In this document: piece by piece, positions 36,019 to 46,700 of the stretch
Numbering within the stretch: the first letter of the stretch is position 1
How the letters are laid out: each line of letters starts with the position of its first letter
NCBI GenBank assembly: GCA_021234155.1
Contig: JAJEKV010000031.1
Span: 6,030,748-6,094,747, forward strand
DNA length: 64,000 nucleotides
Direction: 5' to 3'
Source of the DNA: Isoetes taiwanensis
Lineage: Eukaryota; Streptophyta; Lycopodiopsida; Isoetales; Isoetaceae
Notes under the pieces: model-generated
The model's database searches: none
Seen by the model: the letters and a program-made list of their open reading frames with translations, nothing else
Told to the model about the DNA's origin: nothing
Made by a program: the position numbers and the translations under genes

Positions 36019-37191
36019 AACACGCATTTATGTTTCGTCTTAGAATATAAAATTTCAGCCCAAATGGACTTCTGAAAAAAAAAAAGATAAAAAAAAAAGA
36101 AGATCCATTAGGGGGTGCTGGTGCTATGCTTGGATTTCGCGAGAACGCCCCCTAGCCACGTGAGTTTACCCACTTCTGTATGCAGCAAAAATTCTAGAAG
36201 CAGGCAGCACGCTGGAAGACCTCCGGAACAAAAATGCCAAAAATGTTGGAAGAAGCAAAGGATGCATGTGAAGGATTTACCTGGACATTTTTCCTATTTT
36301 CATAACTTAATACTCCTTTGCCGAACTCGCATACTGCAAATAACACTTCAAGCTGCAAAAATAGAAGCAGATAAGTAATGTAATATGCTATAAGCTCCGG
36401 CTATGGAGCCGGAGAGGAAAAAAGAACCTGCTTGTTTGTGGCATCCGAAACAGAAGTTACCTAGATGTTTTTTCATAGCCTAGACTTTTATATATTTCTG
36501 CCGAATTTGTAGATCTTGCTGGTAATAAAATCAAGTACTCCTATAAAGGGGCAATGCCTTGCATCAACTGGATCTTCATGTCATAGACTCTCTCAACCAC
36601 CTGAATAAGCCCTATATCTAATCACGCAAACGAACATGTAGAAAGAAAAAATAGACAAATACAACGCATAAAATCACAAAACTAAAGGAGTTTCTTGTTC
36701 CCAAAGCACAAACCTCAAATACCTTCCAGAAAATGAACGCAATGGTGATGCAAATGCTCAATCACTAGTATCTGACAAAACTCATCGCCAAACCCAGACG
36801 TTGGACAATCCTAGCCTAGGAACCTTGATATGTGAAGAATATGAGGAGGAGAAAGAGTTGGCTCCTACTGTCCCCGCCATGATTCGTGGCTTAAAGTGGT
36901 TCAACTGAGAAAAAATTGGGCCTGTGTAACGATCGAGAGAGAAAACATTCCTGGGAAAATCAATATTTGCTGGAAAACCATTTTTCTCTTCCAAATGTAA
37001 CACCCGGAAAAGGGCACATCGGCGTTACCACCTACCCCCAAAAACATTTTAAATAAGTAGATTAAATTCTATATGAGTTAGATGTTGGGTATAACAGTAA
37101 GGAATTATTTGCAAGGAATACAAATTTTTAATCGCTTTGTAAATCACATCATTTTCTGCCTAAAGATGTCCTCCTAGGGTTTCCATTGATG
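36019..37191. other. Stretch without a supported gene
   Basis: Short open frames only (the longest on the minus strand is 36,782-37,003), with no domain recognised. A-rich runs occur at 36,075-36,100. Confidence 0.35.
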
Positions 37192-38241
37192 TTGTCGATT
37201 CGCGTAGCGAATCGGCATTCTTGCTCAAGACGAGCATGCATGCATTGCATGCGTCGCATGCATGCATCACATGCGTTTTGGGCCGTTTGTCAGGTTGGGC
37301 GTCTGCTACTTATTGCGGAATTCTTCATCGACGTTTCATCGGCGCTTCCTCTTCTCTCAGCAGTACCTTTTTCTCTTTGAATTGTTTCCAGGCAGGGGAG
37401 GGGCTTCTTCCTGCCTGGTTTGGCCAATTTGGCGTTGCTTTCCTGCTGTCTTTTCCGGCCTTTAGCCTTCATCCTGTGACCTTCGTCCTCGATCCTAGTT
37501 TGTTAAGGAAGTCCTTTGGTATTCGGGCGCTTTGTTGGTTTCATGCGAGTCGCAGTGCAAGAATGTTGTCGATTCGCGTAGCGAATCGGCATTCTTGCTC
37601 AAGACGAGCATGCATGCATTGCATGCGTCGCATGCATGCATCGCATGCGTTTTGGGCCGTTTGTCAGGTTGGGCGTCTGCTACTTATTGCGGAATTCTTC
37701 ATCGACGTTTCATCGACGCTTCCTCTTCTCTCAGCAGTACCTTTTTCTCTTTGAACCCACCCTCCCCCCCTTCTTTGTTTATTCTTTTTTGTACAAGTTC
37801 TGTTTATCATGTTTTTCCACCAGGGGGTGATGCTTTTTTTCCACCCACTGGGTGATGCTATTCTTTGGTATGTTTCTCGTTTGTTGTTGGTGATGTGTAG
37901 GTACAGGTTGGCGGGCGCCATTCGTTTTGACTTCTCCATGCGCGGGTTTTTGGGAGCGATTCTATGCCTTACGTTTGTCTAAGCCCCTTGCCGAAGGCTT
38001 ATCACTAGGGTTTTTCCTCGAAAACCCGAAAGGGCGGGGTTTGTACATCAGCCACTCATCTATTAGCATTGTATTTGTTTTGGGGTCCAAATGATATAAT
38101 TGGATTTTCCCTTCATTTTTTGTGGATAGTTCGCATGTGTGCGGCTATCCACTGTCCACCATTGTAGAAATCTGCTGAGATGAATGAGAAGCCTATTTAT
38201 CGACGCTTTGTTGGTTTCATGCGAGTCGCAGTGCAAGAATG
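37192..38241 (+). repeat. Head-to-tail dimer of the dispersed palindrome-bearing repeat family
   Basis: Two units share the same start (TTGTCGATTCGCGTAGCG) and the same end (GCGAGTCGCAGTGCAAGAATG). A short unit of ~374 bp (37,192-37,565) is joined directly to a long unit of ~676 bp (37,566-38,241); the short one seems to have a different middle. Where they join, end plus start create the long palindrome at 37,557-37,598. Both contain GCATGC-rich runs (37,233-37,275 and 37,605-37,650). The copy at 22,669-23,711 contains the same parts with one section inverted. No coding capacity or terminal inverted repeats of a known transposon class are recognised. Confidence 0.75.
37557..37598. repeat. Palindrome at the junction of the dimer units
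   Basis: GCAAGAATG, four bases, CGATTCGC, GTA, GCGAATCG, one base, CATTCTTGC: a near-perfect inverted repeat of about 42 bp. It exists in full only where a unit end meets a unit start. Confidence 0.8.
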
Positions 38242-39399
38242 GGTTTAGTATAGAGATAAGGGTTAAGAAGATAGATAACATTGTATTATTCTGATGCATA
38301 AGATTATGATTCTAATAAAAAGCTCTAATCTTAGTCAGAACTTTATATGACTGTTTGCAGCACAAGGCATGCCAACTATCTCAATATCCAAGTCAGAAAG
38401 TGATAGTTGATCGATCAGCCTTCTAGATATTCTAACTAAAATCATAATAGTCATTTTTTTCTTTTCAGATATTTAAATAAAAATATCAAATCAAGTGGCT
38501 ATTGGATAACTGCGGGTGCTTTAGTTGCAGCAGCATATTAAAGAACGTTTCAGGCTTTTGCTATACAGCATGGTAAGATATAACCTAACTAGGTTAGGAA
38601 ATGTGGCAAGTTATTCTACAATTCTAAGACATAGCATCAATGGAGTTTCTTTGTGTCCAAATGAATGCACTCTCCTGGACTAAAATTAAAGAAGTACTGC
38701 GCATTCAGATGTCTACAAGCAGAGAGTTTGGTTTGGTTTGTGATGAGAAAAAATGCCAAGTAGACAAATAACCACGATCAGTTTAAGGTAGTTTAGCGAT
38801 ATAAGATCCTCCATATATCTATATGGCTCTAATTCTATGTGCAGATTGTAATGCAAGTCTATTCAAATCTGCATTTATTGTCATATTTCATGCATGGGAT
38901 ATGCGCATTTCTACTATAGTTTATCAAACCTGAATAATTATATGTGTTATTTATTATCTTTCCATCTGTTGTTGCAGAACAGAGCTTAAAGTTTGACGTG
39001 TAGACCTTATTTGGTTTGTCACAGAGCAAGTGCTTCTCTTTCATTTCGAGGTTGACAATATATTGACCAAATCGTGGAGTGTCACAGGCAAGGTTAGGAA
39101 GATAATCCAGCTTCTTCCATGTCCGTCTTTTCAGATTGCATGATATTGCTAGAAAAATAGTCCAGCTTCTTCTATGTCTGTCTTTTCATGATATTATCAA
39201 GGCATATACAAATACATGATTTTTTAATTATGTCAGGTTAGGCAAGACTTATCGATCAACCCTCTATTCTATTACCAAAGTATCATCGATGAGGAGCATA
39301 CTTACACATACACCCATGAGGACCCATACCACATCTACACCCATGAGGACCTTTACCAGATCTACTACTTGGCATCCATGCATGAGGAGTTCCCAAGCC
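38242..39399. other. Stretch without a confirmed gene; possible interrupted exon at its right end
   Basis: Mostly AT-rich and non-coding. From about 39,237 to 39,404 one plus frame is open and repetitive in character (TYTHEDP, YTHEDL) and would continue across the empty site of the LTR element into 52,402-52,440. An AG acceptor-like site precedes it at about 39,236. The protein is not recognised. Confidence 0.3.
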
Positions 39400-39404
39400 C
39401 TAGC
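39400..39404. repeat. Target site duplication, left copy (CTAGC)
   Basis: CTAGC lies immediately before the 5' LTR and recurs at 52,402-52,406 immediately after the 3' LTR. A 5-bp duplication is normal for Ty3/gypsy integration. Confidence 0.92.
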
Positions 39405-40951
39405 TGTGACGTTCCAGGCATTTATACGGTATACGTATACATGTCGGGACACATCACTGAGATGTAAGGGGGTAATTGGCTAAGTGGAAGTCAACCACAA
39501 TGGTTTTATTTAGCTATGTTAATAAACCCATTGTGGATAATTATAAAGTATTTGGCCTAATTACCCTAATTTAGTTAATTAGCACCAACAAGGGGGCGCC
39601 ACCTGGCCCAAATCGATTGGCCAGGGAGGACCTTCCATTTTGGTCCTAGGAAAAGGGGTCCTGCCCCCATTCTGACTCCCAAATTCGAATTGGGAGCTAA
39701 GGAGGAGCAGCAGTTATCAGCCAAGCTTGAGTTATCATCAACCACCCGCCAGCCTAGTGTGATGGACCCATACCGAGACCATGGCTCCAGCCAGGACACG
39801 GGTTAGTGAGTAGATAGCTTGGTTTTCCTAGTTAGTCGTAGGATTAACCCTTGTTTGAGTAGGTGAATGGTTAATCTCTATTTTATGTTCGATTCAAGTT
39901 ATGGATGGATGGATGTATTAGCTTAGTTCTTTCCGTTCCTATGGTGTTGTATGGGCTAAAGGGGTGGGTAGAGACCTAAAGGCCATCTAGCAGTAGAGAT
40001 GCTCCTAGATAGAACCCCTAAAACCCTGTACTTGCGGCTTGTGCACAAGAGCCTACCTGGCCGTGGATGCTATGATGTGGTTCAGCACCAAACAATGGGT
40101 ATGAAGGTGAACCGGGGGTGGGGTCCCGCTTAGCGCGGCTACGGGACTCCTACAGTGTGCTAGACTTATAGCCAGTCACTGTGTGTGGGCTGGGTATGGG
40201 TCTGACACTCCCTGGGCCGGAGGGTGGGAGCCTCTATGGCCGCCATGGGCTCGAACGGGTTGGTGAGCTGACCTTTAGATTTAGGGGAGTAGGTCGGGTA
40301 CGGATGCGGGGTCAGCGAGGGGGCACGTATCCTCTAAGCACCCCGGGGATCCGTCATACCGGGGGGGGACGCCTCCCGACGCCTCATCGACCCGGGGAGA
40401 TGTAACCCGGAGTAGTCACGAAGGGTGATTCCTTGGGATTGCGTCTCAGGAGGGCTACAAGCACGTCATAGCATGATCTGACCCTATCGCAAAGTGTGCA
40501 ATGTGGGAGGGGCGGATGGAGTGGACAACCCTAGTCATTGTCTTATGCCAGCCAACGCCATGTTATATCTCTGTCTGTTGATATCTTGAGACCCTGGCTG
40601 TCAGTCGATCCCTTGGAGTCTGAGCCCGGGGTAGTGCCTGTTATTGTGTTGTTTCATGTTGTTATGTATGGATTATCTTTGCCATATTGATGAGGATGGG
40701 CCACCCTTCGTGGTGGTATATTATTTGCATTATGATTGGATGCTAACGTATATGTATGCTTCCGCTGTCATAGGATTCCCCCATAGAGGACGTGGGGCGA
40801 ATGACACCTCCGTGATCCTCGCCCGGATACTTGGCCATCCCGAGTAGTCCGAGCATGACGGAGGGCCTTGCCGTGGTGATTTAGTCGCCATGGGAGGGGA
40901 AGTCCCGTATCTATACGATGGGAGCATCGTATGGACTCTGGGAGCGTCACA
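39405..40951 (+). repeat. 5' long terminal repeat
   Basis: Length 1,547 bp. It begins TGTGACG and ends CGTCACA, a short inverted repeat with the usual TG...CA ends. It matches the 3' LTR almost perfectly except for a 4-bp indel in a GGAT run, a few single changes, and a cluster of differences at about 40,115-40,420 in a GC-rich section. It should hold the promoter and polyadenylation signals; a TATA box could not be assigned safely. Confidence 0.95.
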
Positions 40952-40952
40952 G

Positions 40953-40964
40953 TGGTATCAGAGC
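40953..40964 (+). other. Primer binding site for initiator tRNA-Met
   Basis: TGGTATCAGAGC starts two bases after the 5' LTR and is the complement of the 3' end of plant initiator tRNA-Met, the usual primer for plant LTR retrotransposons. Confidence 0.93.
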
Positions 40965-41380
40965 AATGGTTCTGGTGAACCAAAACTGTTGCACTGGCCA
41001 TACTTTAACTCGTTAGTTGAGGGTGAAAAACTCTTGTTTAGAAAGTTCCAACTCTGCCACCCAAGTGTTAGTTGGTTTAGTATGGGCGGAATGACCTGGT
41101 TGTAGAGATAGTGTTTCCTAGTGAAGGGGTTAAAATTAGAAATTAGATGTAGAAACTTGAATTTTGTTTTCGCCATAACTCCCTCCTCGTAGCTCGGATC
41201 GACCAGATTATTGCTCCAATGGGTTGAGCGTACCCGAAGTACCCTAAAGGAGTCGTCGCCAGGTCACAAAGGGACCAGCAGAAGGCCAAACCCAATGGCG
41301 GCGCTGACAGGGTTTGGACGTCTTAGAACTCGGAGATAAACGCGTATAACCGGGTCAGCGCCGCTTCGTATTTTTGCGCG

Positions 41381-41387
41381 TATAAAT
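41381..41387 (+). promoter_or_regulatory. Possible TATA box upstream of ORF1
   Basis: TATAAAT lies about 240 bp before the ATG of the H3-fold ORF, followed by a T tract, an A tract and a CG-rich leader. It is internal to the element, so if used it would give ORF1 its own transcript. Only the motif supports it. Confidence 0.25.
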
Positions 41388-41622
41388 TTTTTCCGCCGTA
41401 TTTTTTTTTTTTTTTTTTAAAGTTTAAAAATTAAAAAAAAAAAAAAATTAGACGGCCGTTTGTTTTCGGGGTTTCCTTGTTTTACACGCTGCCGCCTGCT
41501 CGCTTCGACGCCGCCATAGCCGCCAGACCCAGGCGCCCGAACCTTGCTTCTCATTTTTCACAGCAGCTTCCTCACGACCTAGCGCCACCCCTACTGCTTT
41601 TCTAAGCGCCAGCGCCTTACTT

Positions 41623-42900
41623 ATGGCCAACACTAAGACCACTCTAGACCCTTCTAGCCTTAATATACCCCAAATCTATGCCATGATCGCGAAGTACATG
41701 GCCACTGACAGCGACATGGTAGACATCCTTCTGAATGAGCTAGTACAACGTTTTAGTGATGACCTAAGGATCCCTTATCCTATATTCCACTTTTCGGAGC
41801 AGTTTTTGATCAAGCTGAATCTCCATCAGCTGCCATATACCATGGTCGAGCAGCCTGACCAGGTTATGGTGTTGATCAAGTTTTATCCCCCAGAGTGTGA
41901 AGAACACTCTGAGGAGGGCGCCATTCAGATTGAGGCGGCCCGTATCCGAGCTTTAGCTCAAGAGGATGACAGTCGGGAAATAGAGAGGGCGAATACAGAT
42001 ACCCGGAGTAAGGAGTACAGATACCTGGGCCATGGGTGGGCTATTATTAACCATGAAGCATTTGAGCTACCCCCATATGAATGGCACGAGACTTCTCAGG
42101 GTTTCATTTGGGGTGTCCCTGATATCAGTCTGCAGTACCTAATACATGTCCAAATGGATATGGCTCGTCGACCCGACTGCTACCACGCCGAATTGATCCG
42201 AAGGATCGCGGCTCGGCGGTACAGCCAGGCGGAAGCTGATATGGAACGCGCCCGTCAATTCCAGGAGGAACAGGAAAGGGCACGGCAGGAGCGGCTACAA
42301 AAAGAGCAACAGGACAAAAACCAGCAAGACTCACACCAGCAGCCGGTTAACCCGGGCCAGGAAAACCAGCAGGGGCCTCAACGGGGAGATGAGCCACCGA
42401 GAAAACGACGGAGGAAGCACGTGGCCCATAAGTCCGGCAGTCAATATAAGGAGAGGTTGAAGGTTGTCGGCACCATTGGAAAGAATACGAGTGCTAGCAG
42501 GAGACAGGAACGGGTGGATGCTTCCCACTCCCATCCTGTCACTGCGGGTAAGACGGTACCACAGAAGAAGGGACCGACCCCCAAACCTGCTCCTCCAAAG
42601 AAGCCCCATCGGTTCAGACCCGGTACCGTGGCCTTACGGGAGATCCGTAAGTATCAGAAGACCGCAGAGCTCCTGATAAGGAAGCTCCCCTTTCAGAGAT
42701 TGGTTCGGGAAATAGCACAAGAATTTAAAACCGATCTCCGCTTCCAGACCTTTGCGATTTTGGCTCTACAGGAGGCTGCTGAAGCCTACCTCATAGCACT
42801 TTTTAGTGACGCAAATCTTTGCGCGATACACGCAAAGCGAGTCACTATAATGCCAAAGGACCTCGCCCTTGCCCGGAGGATTCGGGGAGAACATCCATAG
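41623..42900 (+). CDS. ORF1: fusion protein ending in a histone H3 fold, encoded by the LTR retrotransposon
   Basis: A single uninterrupted 425-codon frame. Residues 329-425 are a histone H3 core: [18 protein letters not shown] (alpha-N), [20 protein letters not shown] (alpha-1 and loop 1), [15 protein letters not shown] (alpha-2), [16 protein letters not shown] and LARRIRGE (alpha-3). Loop 1 has canonical H3 length, not the longer CENH3 form. By H3 numbering it has Phe41, as in plant H3.1, and Leu90, as in plant H3.3. The normal H3 tail (K4, K9, K27 contexts) is replaced by a Lys/Pro-rich linker. Residues 1-200 are an unrecognised globular domain; about 205-245 is Q/E/R-rich and probably coiled coil; 258-266 (PPRKRRRKH) is a likely nuclear localisation signal. 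Position is between PBS and gag. The ATG at 41,623 follows a long leader. I infer deposition into or mimicry of nucleosomes; this is untested. Confidence 0.93.
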   Translation: MANTKTTLDPSSLNIPQIYAMIAKYMATDSDMVDILLNELVQRFSDDLRIPYPIFHFSEQFLIKLNLHQLPYTMVEQPDQVMVLIKFYPPECEEHSEEGAIQIEAARIRALAQEDDSREIERANTDTRSKEYRYLGHGWAIINHEAFELPPYEWHETSQGFIWGVPDISLQYLIHVQMDMARRPDCYHAELIRRIAARRYSQAEADMERARQFQEEQERARQERLQKEQQDKNQQDSHQQPVNPGQENQQGPQRGDEPPRKRRRKHVAHKSGSQYKERLKVVGTIGKNTSASRRQERVDASHSHPVTAGKTVPQKKGPTPKPAPPKKPHRFRPGTVALREIRKYQKTAELLIRKLPFQRLVREIAQEFKTDLRFQTFAILALQEAAEAYLIALFSDANLCAIHAKRVTIMPKDLALARRIRGEHP

Positions 42901-43153
42901 TGGCCTGAGGGCATTTTCAATGTATTTAATTTCGTTATATCAATAGAGAAACCCGAATTTTGCTATCGTGTCTTTGTTAATTGCATTTTTATATTTCTTT
43001 TAAAAAAAATAAGATAAAATAAAATAATAATAACTGATGGTGAATCTTGGCGTCAAAGCATAAGGGTTATAAATACTTTAAAGACACTTTTAGGGTTTCA
43101 CTTTCACTCTTGGGTTTCGTTCACTCTTCCTCCTCCTTCCTTCCAAACAAGAT
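42901..43153 (+). promoter_or_regulatory. Inter-ORF region with possible ORF2 promoter
   Basis: AT-rich sequence after the ORF1 stop. It includes TATAAATA at 43,068-43,075, about 80 bp before the ORF2 ATG, then a CT-rich leader (CTTTCACTC, CTTCCTCCTCC) like many plant 5' UTRs. This looks like a transcription unit start inside the element. There is no other evidence for promoter activity. Confidence 0.35.
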
Positions 43154-44545
43154 ATGGCTGCCATCGATCCGCTTGCTTGGTATCGGGATGGGGAGCCTTT
43201 GGGATCCCCAAGTGGCCTTGACCTCTTAGAGCCTTTCCTCTCCCAAAGATATTGATCTCATCTCAAACATGCGAAACACCATGATTATCTTTGGGTTTTA
43301 CGCAATTTTATATAGAGGAAATGCTTCCTCTCTGTATCCCTTTGGGGGAGCCACCTAAACTCTATATTGAACGAGCAGTAGTCAAGGAAATGCTTGGTGG
43401 GGGAAAGAGGGGGTATGAGCTACTCCGAGGCAAACTCCGGTGGGCCCGGCGACCCCGGTCGTCAGTCATAAGGGCCAAGAGTTCCTTGAAGTCTCTTTTG
43501 CTCTCGCCATTCTTATGGACCAGTATGTGGAGGACGAAACCCTACCTGCAGAGAAGGGCAAGGGGCCAGATATGTCGGACGAGGAAGAAGACGAGCGGAT
43601 TGCCATGGACGATTTCGTCCGGTGGAAACAGTTGGCGCAGGAGATGCCGCCACGCCGTGAGCAGGGTGGGCGCTTAACTGGGTTAGATGTCATCCCAGTT
43701 ATATATCATCAAGGACACGAATTCCTTCTCTTGGAGGATATCATGTGGACATACCATGTAGTAGCGGGACTCAGAGGGAAGGAGAAGGCGCATGTTCTCT
43801 ATGAGCTCGCCGAATACTGCATATCGACTTCACGTCCGGGGATCTTCCTCCAGAGGTACAGCAGATACTCCAGTTCCACCAGCAAACTATTGAGCCGGCT
43901 GAGACACTTCTCCGGCTTAAGGAGCTAGTGCTTCAAGACCCTCCGTCTCAGCCTCCTCCAGAAGCTTTTATGGCTACGGGACCTTCAGTCCCAAGTATCA
44001 ACATGGTTGAGCTTCCCTCTCACTCGGATGAGGAAGGGGAAGACCTTTACCACAACCCTGCTCATTCTAAGGAGGATAGGGAGGAGCTCATAGAAGAAGA
44101 GGTTCCTAAGAACCTAGAGAAGGAGATTGACACTTCAGCTTCTTCCCTAGGGAGAGTGTCCGGGAGTCCTCTTACCCGTTTCTTCCTATCGGCTTTTAGG
44201 CACGGACAGGTCCTCTTTGTGGCACGTGACTTGGGGCCAGAAGCAGAGGCTTCATGGTGGAGTCTCTGCGCTTTGTCTACTCTTGCAGGCCACAAGAAGC
44301 TATCATACCACATGCTCACTTATGTGTTGGTTCGACGGGATCTCGCTCTGACAGCTTTGGGTCAGGAAATTGCACCCTGGATGGACATCAAACTCCTCGC
44401 GGCAGCCCCATTAGCAGTTGCATATTCCCCTGAGGTTGTTTCCCTCGCAGCTGCTACAGTCGATCCGGGCGTCACATTACTACGACATCGGTCACCGCCA
44501 CCACCTCCTACGCCTATGGAAGAGGATGAGGGACCTAGGCCCTAG
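43154..44545 (+). pseudogene. ORF2: unrecognised accessory protein of the retrotransposon, frame-broken as read
   Basis: Coding character runs from MAAIDPLAWYRDGEP at 43,154 to the stop at 44,545, in three successive frames: 43,154-43,245, 43,291-43,440 and 43,440-43,850, then frame 3 through 43,928-44,545. At least two of the changes lie in CG-rich strings (about 43,440-43,460 and 43,838-43,845), so they may be sequence errors. The assembled product would be about 450 residues. It contains an acidic patch (SDEEEDE), a second acidic region (HSDEEGEDL, EELIEEEV) and a Pro-rich end. I recognise no domain and it is not a histone H4, H2A or H2B. The C-terminal ~110 residues are hydrophobic and helical but do not look like clear membrane spans. 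Confidence 0.55.
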
Positions 44546-44741
44546 TTCATTGTGTTAAGTATTGTAGGAGTCTAGCCTTTGGCTACTCAACCCATATGTG
44601 CTATGCGTTGATGTTCTTCAAGCAATTTTGAATACAATCCAATTGTTTGTTTTTTCCTTCAATACTTGTTTTTCTCTCCTTTGGAGTTGGAAGTATAAGC
44701 AACAATTCAGTTATAGTATATTCATTCTTGTCGTATTACAG

Positions 44742-45244
44742 ACGATGGGATAGAGGAAAATGAAGACAAAATACCTGACGCACTGCGCAATGACGACGAG
44801 CCACCACCGGAACAGTGCTACGATGAAGAGGATGGCGAGTATGACGAAGGTGATGACGGCTATGATGAAGAGGATGGCAAGTACGACGACGGTCATGACG
44901 GTTATGAGGAGGATGAATCTGAGGATGAGGGCGAGCCCTATGACCCCCTTAAGGGTCTTGAGATTGTTAATATCCTTCGGGAGCACGCCTTCAACCATCT
45001 GCAGCAAACCCTCCAACGTTCATGGAACTATTGGGACATGACCAAACGAGAGGCCTTTATTGAAACCACTGATTTTCTTTGGCAAATTTTCTACGCACTT
45101 CGTGACCTCTTCAACTTACTAATCATTAGTCCCACCCTGGATTATCAATATGTGATTATTCAGGCATGGGCTTGCTATAAAATGGTTAGAGCCGTACGGG
45201 AGAGTATTCGCTACTCCATTTTGTACCCCTTTGCCCACATCTAG
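44742..45244 (+). CDS. ORF3: acidic accessory protein of the retrotransposon
   Basis: An open frame of about 167 codons ending at TAG 45,242-45,244. The first ~65 residues are extremely acidic with repeated D/E-rich units (YDEEDGEYDEGDDG, then YDEEDGKYDDG). The remaining ~100 are helical and aromatic-rich (SWNYWDMTKREAF, FLWQIFYALRDLF). No in-frame ATG precedes the acidic part; the frame opens at an AG acceptor-like site (TATTACAG at 44,734-44,741) after a pyrimidine-rich tract, so it may be a 3' exon, possibly of ORF2. D/E-rich segments are common in histone chaperones, and an H3-fold protein is encoded just upstream, but no chaperone fold is recognised. Confidence 0.5.
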
Positions 45245-45378
45245 ACCGGATGTCCACAGTCTTTGTGTAGCTACGTGTGTTTATTTAAAGTTGCCTTGTG
45301 CATAATCATCAGTTTTGGAGGCATAGCCTCGAGTTTCGTTGTAATATTCTGTACATGTAATCAAGACCTCGTTTTCTT

Positions 45379-45384
45379 AATAAA
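45379..45384 (+). terminator. Possible polyadenylation signal after ORF3
   Basis: AATAAA follows a TGTA-containing, T-rich stretch (about 45,330-45,378), the arrangement of plant 3' ends. It would end an ORF2/ORF3 transcript before gag. Only the motif supports it. Confidence 0.3.
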
Positions 45385-45423
45385 ACTGTTTTCTTAAGCT
45401 TCGTTGTTTTACGTCATGTTTTC

Positions 45424-46700
45424 TTGTGTTGTCATACCTGGGATGCGTTGCTTATCTTCTCCTCCTCCTACTTAGACGGTGCACGTCCATGGGCAACACC
45501 TGTTCAACCGGGTCGTCTCACCCCAGACCAGGAACTTACGATTATGAAGCGCCAACTTACAGAGCTCCAGGCATATGTCTTCCAGCAAAATCCCCCACAG
45601 GAGTATGGATCCGAGATTCCGGCTCCAATAAACGTGCCGCCACCACCGGCGCCTCCACTTGCACCTCCAGCTGCCACGGCACGTCGATCCAAGAGGACAC
45701 GCCCTACTTCCTCTTCGGATGCGGCCTCGGAGTCCTCTGACTCCTCTGCTTCCTCTGAGGATGAGGCTGACCATGCTAAGGCCAGTAAACAGGATTATCG
45801 AAAGACCGTTGATTCCGCCATTACGACTGGAAAAATCGGAAGCTTGCGCAGTTCTCCGGTAAAACTCGAAATGGGGTTGACGCTGAGTCATGGCTAGATG
45901 AAATGCAGGAATTTGGAAAGTCATATGGAATGACTGAGAAGGATATTGGCAAGGTCGCCACTACTAATCTCACCGGTTCGGCACGGATTTGGTGGAAGGG
46001 ATATGCCCGCTCTCATGGGCTTACCAGGGGTAGGTGCCGTTACAAAATTTTTGCCAAGGCTTTCAAATTACACTATGTGCCGAAGGCTCATCGCTGTCAG
46101 CAGATCCAGACTTTTTACCGCTTGGAGCAGAAGAACATGACTGTCCAAGCTTATACCGATGAGTTCATGCCTGGCGCTTTGTATGTAATAGGGTATCAAT
46201 GAGCGCCGGGCAGTTGAGGGTTACATAGAGGGTCTATCCCCTACTCTCAAGAAAATGGTTCGGGCCATCGACCCTAAGACGGTTGCGGAGGCCGAGGCAA
46301 AGGCACTCAGTCTTGAAGAGGACACTCCACGGTATCAGGCCCCACGAACCTCTTCATTCAACCAGAACAAGGGCTACACACTTGCAGGGCTTCGCCTAGC
46401 CCAGGGCCTCCTGCCTCTACTGCTTATCAGAAGCCTGATAAGAAGGTTTCTTTTTCTGTACCAAATAAGCCTACCAACGCTACAGGCAGCTTTAGGGATA
46501 TTCTCCAAGCTATTCCTAGGGACCAGCGAGAACAGTTACGTAAGGAGAAAGCTTGTTATAGGTGTTTCCGACCAGGCCACCGTATGCAGGAGTGTCCTTT
46601 TATTACCCAGACGGTCCAAGCTGCTTTAGCCGACATGGATTGGGAAGAACCACCGAATGCCGGCGAGGAGGACGCGCCTGATTATATCACAGGTGAGTCT
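45424..46700 (+). pseudogene. Gag of the chromodomain gypsy element, frame-broken as read
   Basis: Frame 1 (45,424-45,897) starts with a Pro-rich and Ser-rich region (SSSDAASESSDSSASSEDE) and ends at a shift. The next frame (to 46,202) carries the capsid-like domain: AESWLDEMQEFGKSYGMTE, then GSARIWWKGY and a QTFYRLEQKNMTVQAYTDEF block. The following frames contain one zinc knuckle, CYRCFRPGHRMQEC (about 46,552-46,595). Gag forms the particle and binds RNA. Shifts at about 45,840-45,900, 46,190 and 46,390 prevent a full protein as read. A CT-rich tract and TAG at about 45,460-45,475 could be a splice acceptor, so the true start is unclear. Confidence 0.8.

Noticed and set aside
42607-42897. 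H3 domain of ORF1 as a centromeric CENH3
   Set aside because: Loop 1 (FKTDLRFQ) has canonical H3 length and the alpha-N and alpha-2 regions are H3-like; CENH3 has a longer loop 1 and a diverged alpha-N.
43154-45244. ORF2 or ORF3 as captured H4, H2A or H2B
   Set aside because: None of the characteristic H4, H2A or H2B strings was found in any frame.
45426-45924. Antisense open frames across gag (for example 45,472-45,924)
   Set aside because: They are shadows of the Pro/Ser-rich gag frame on the other strand.
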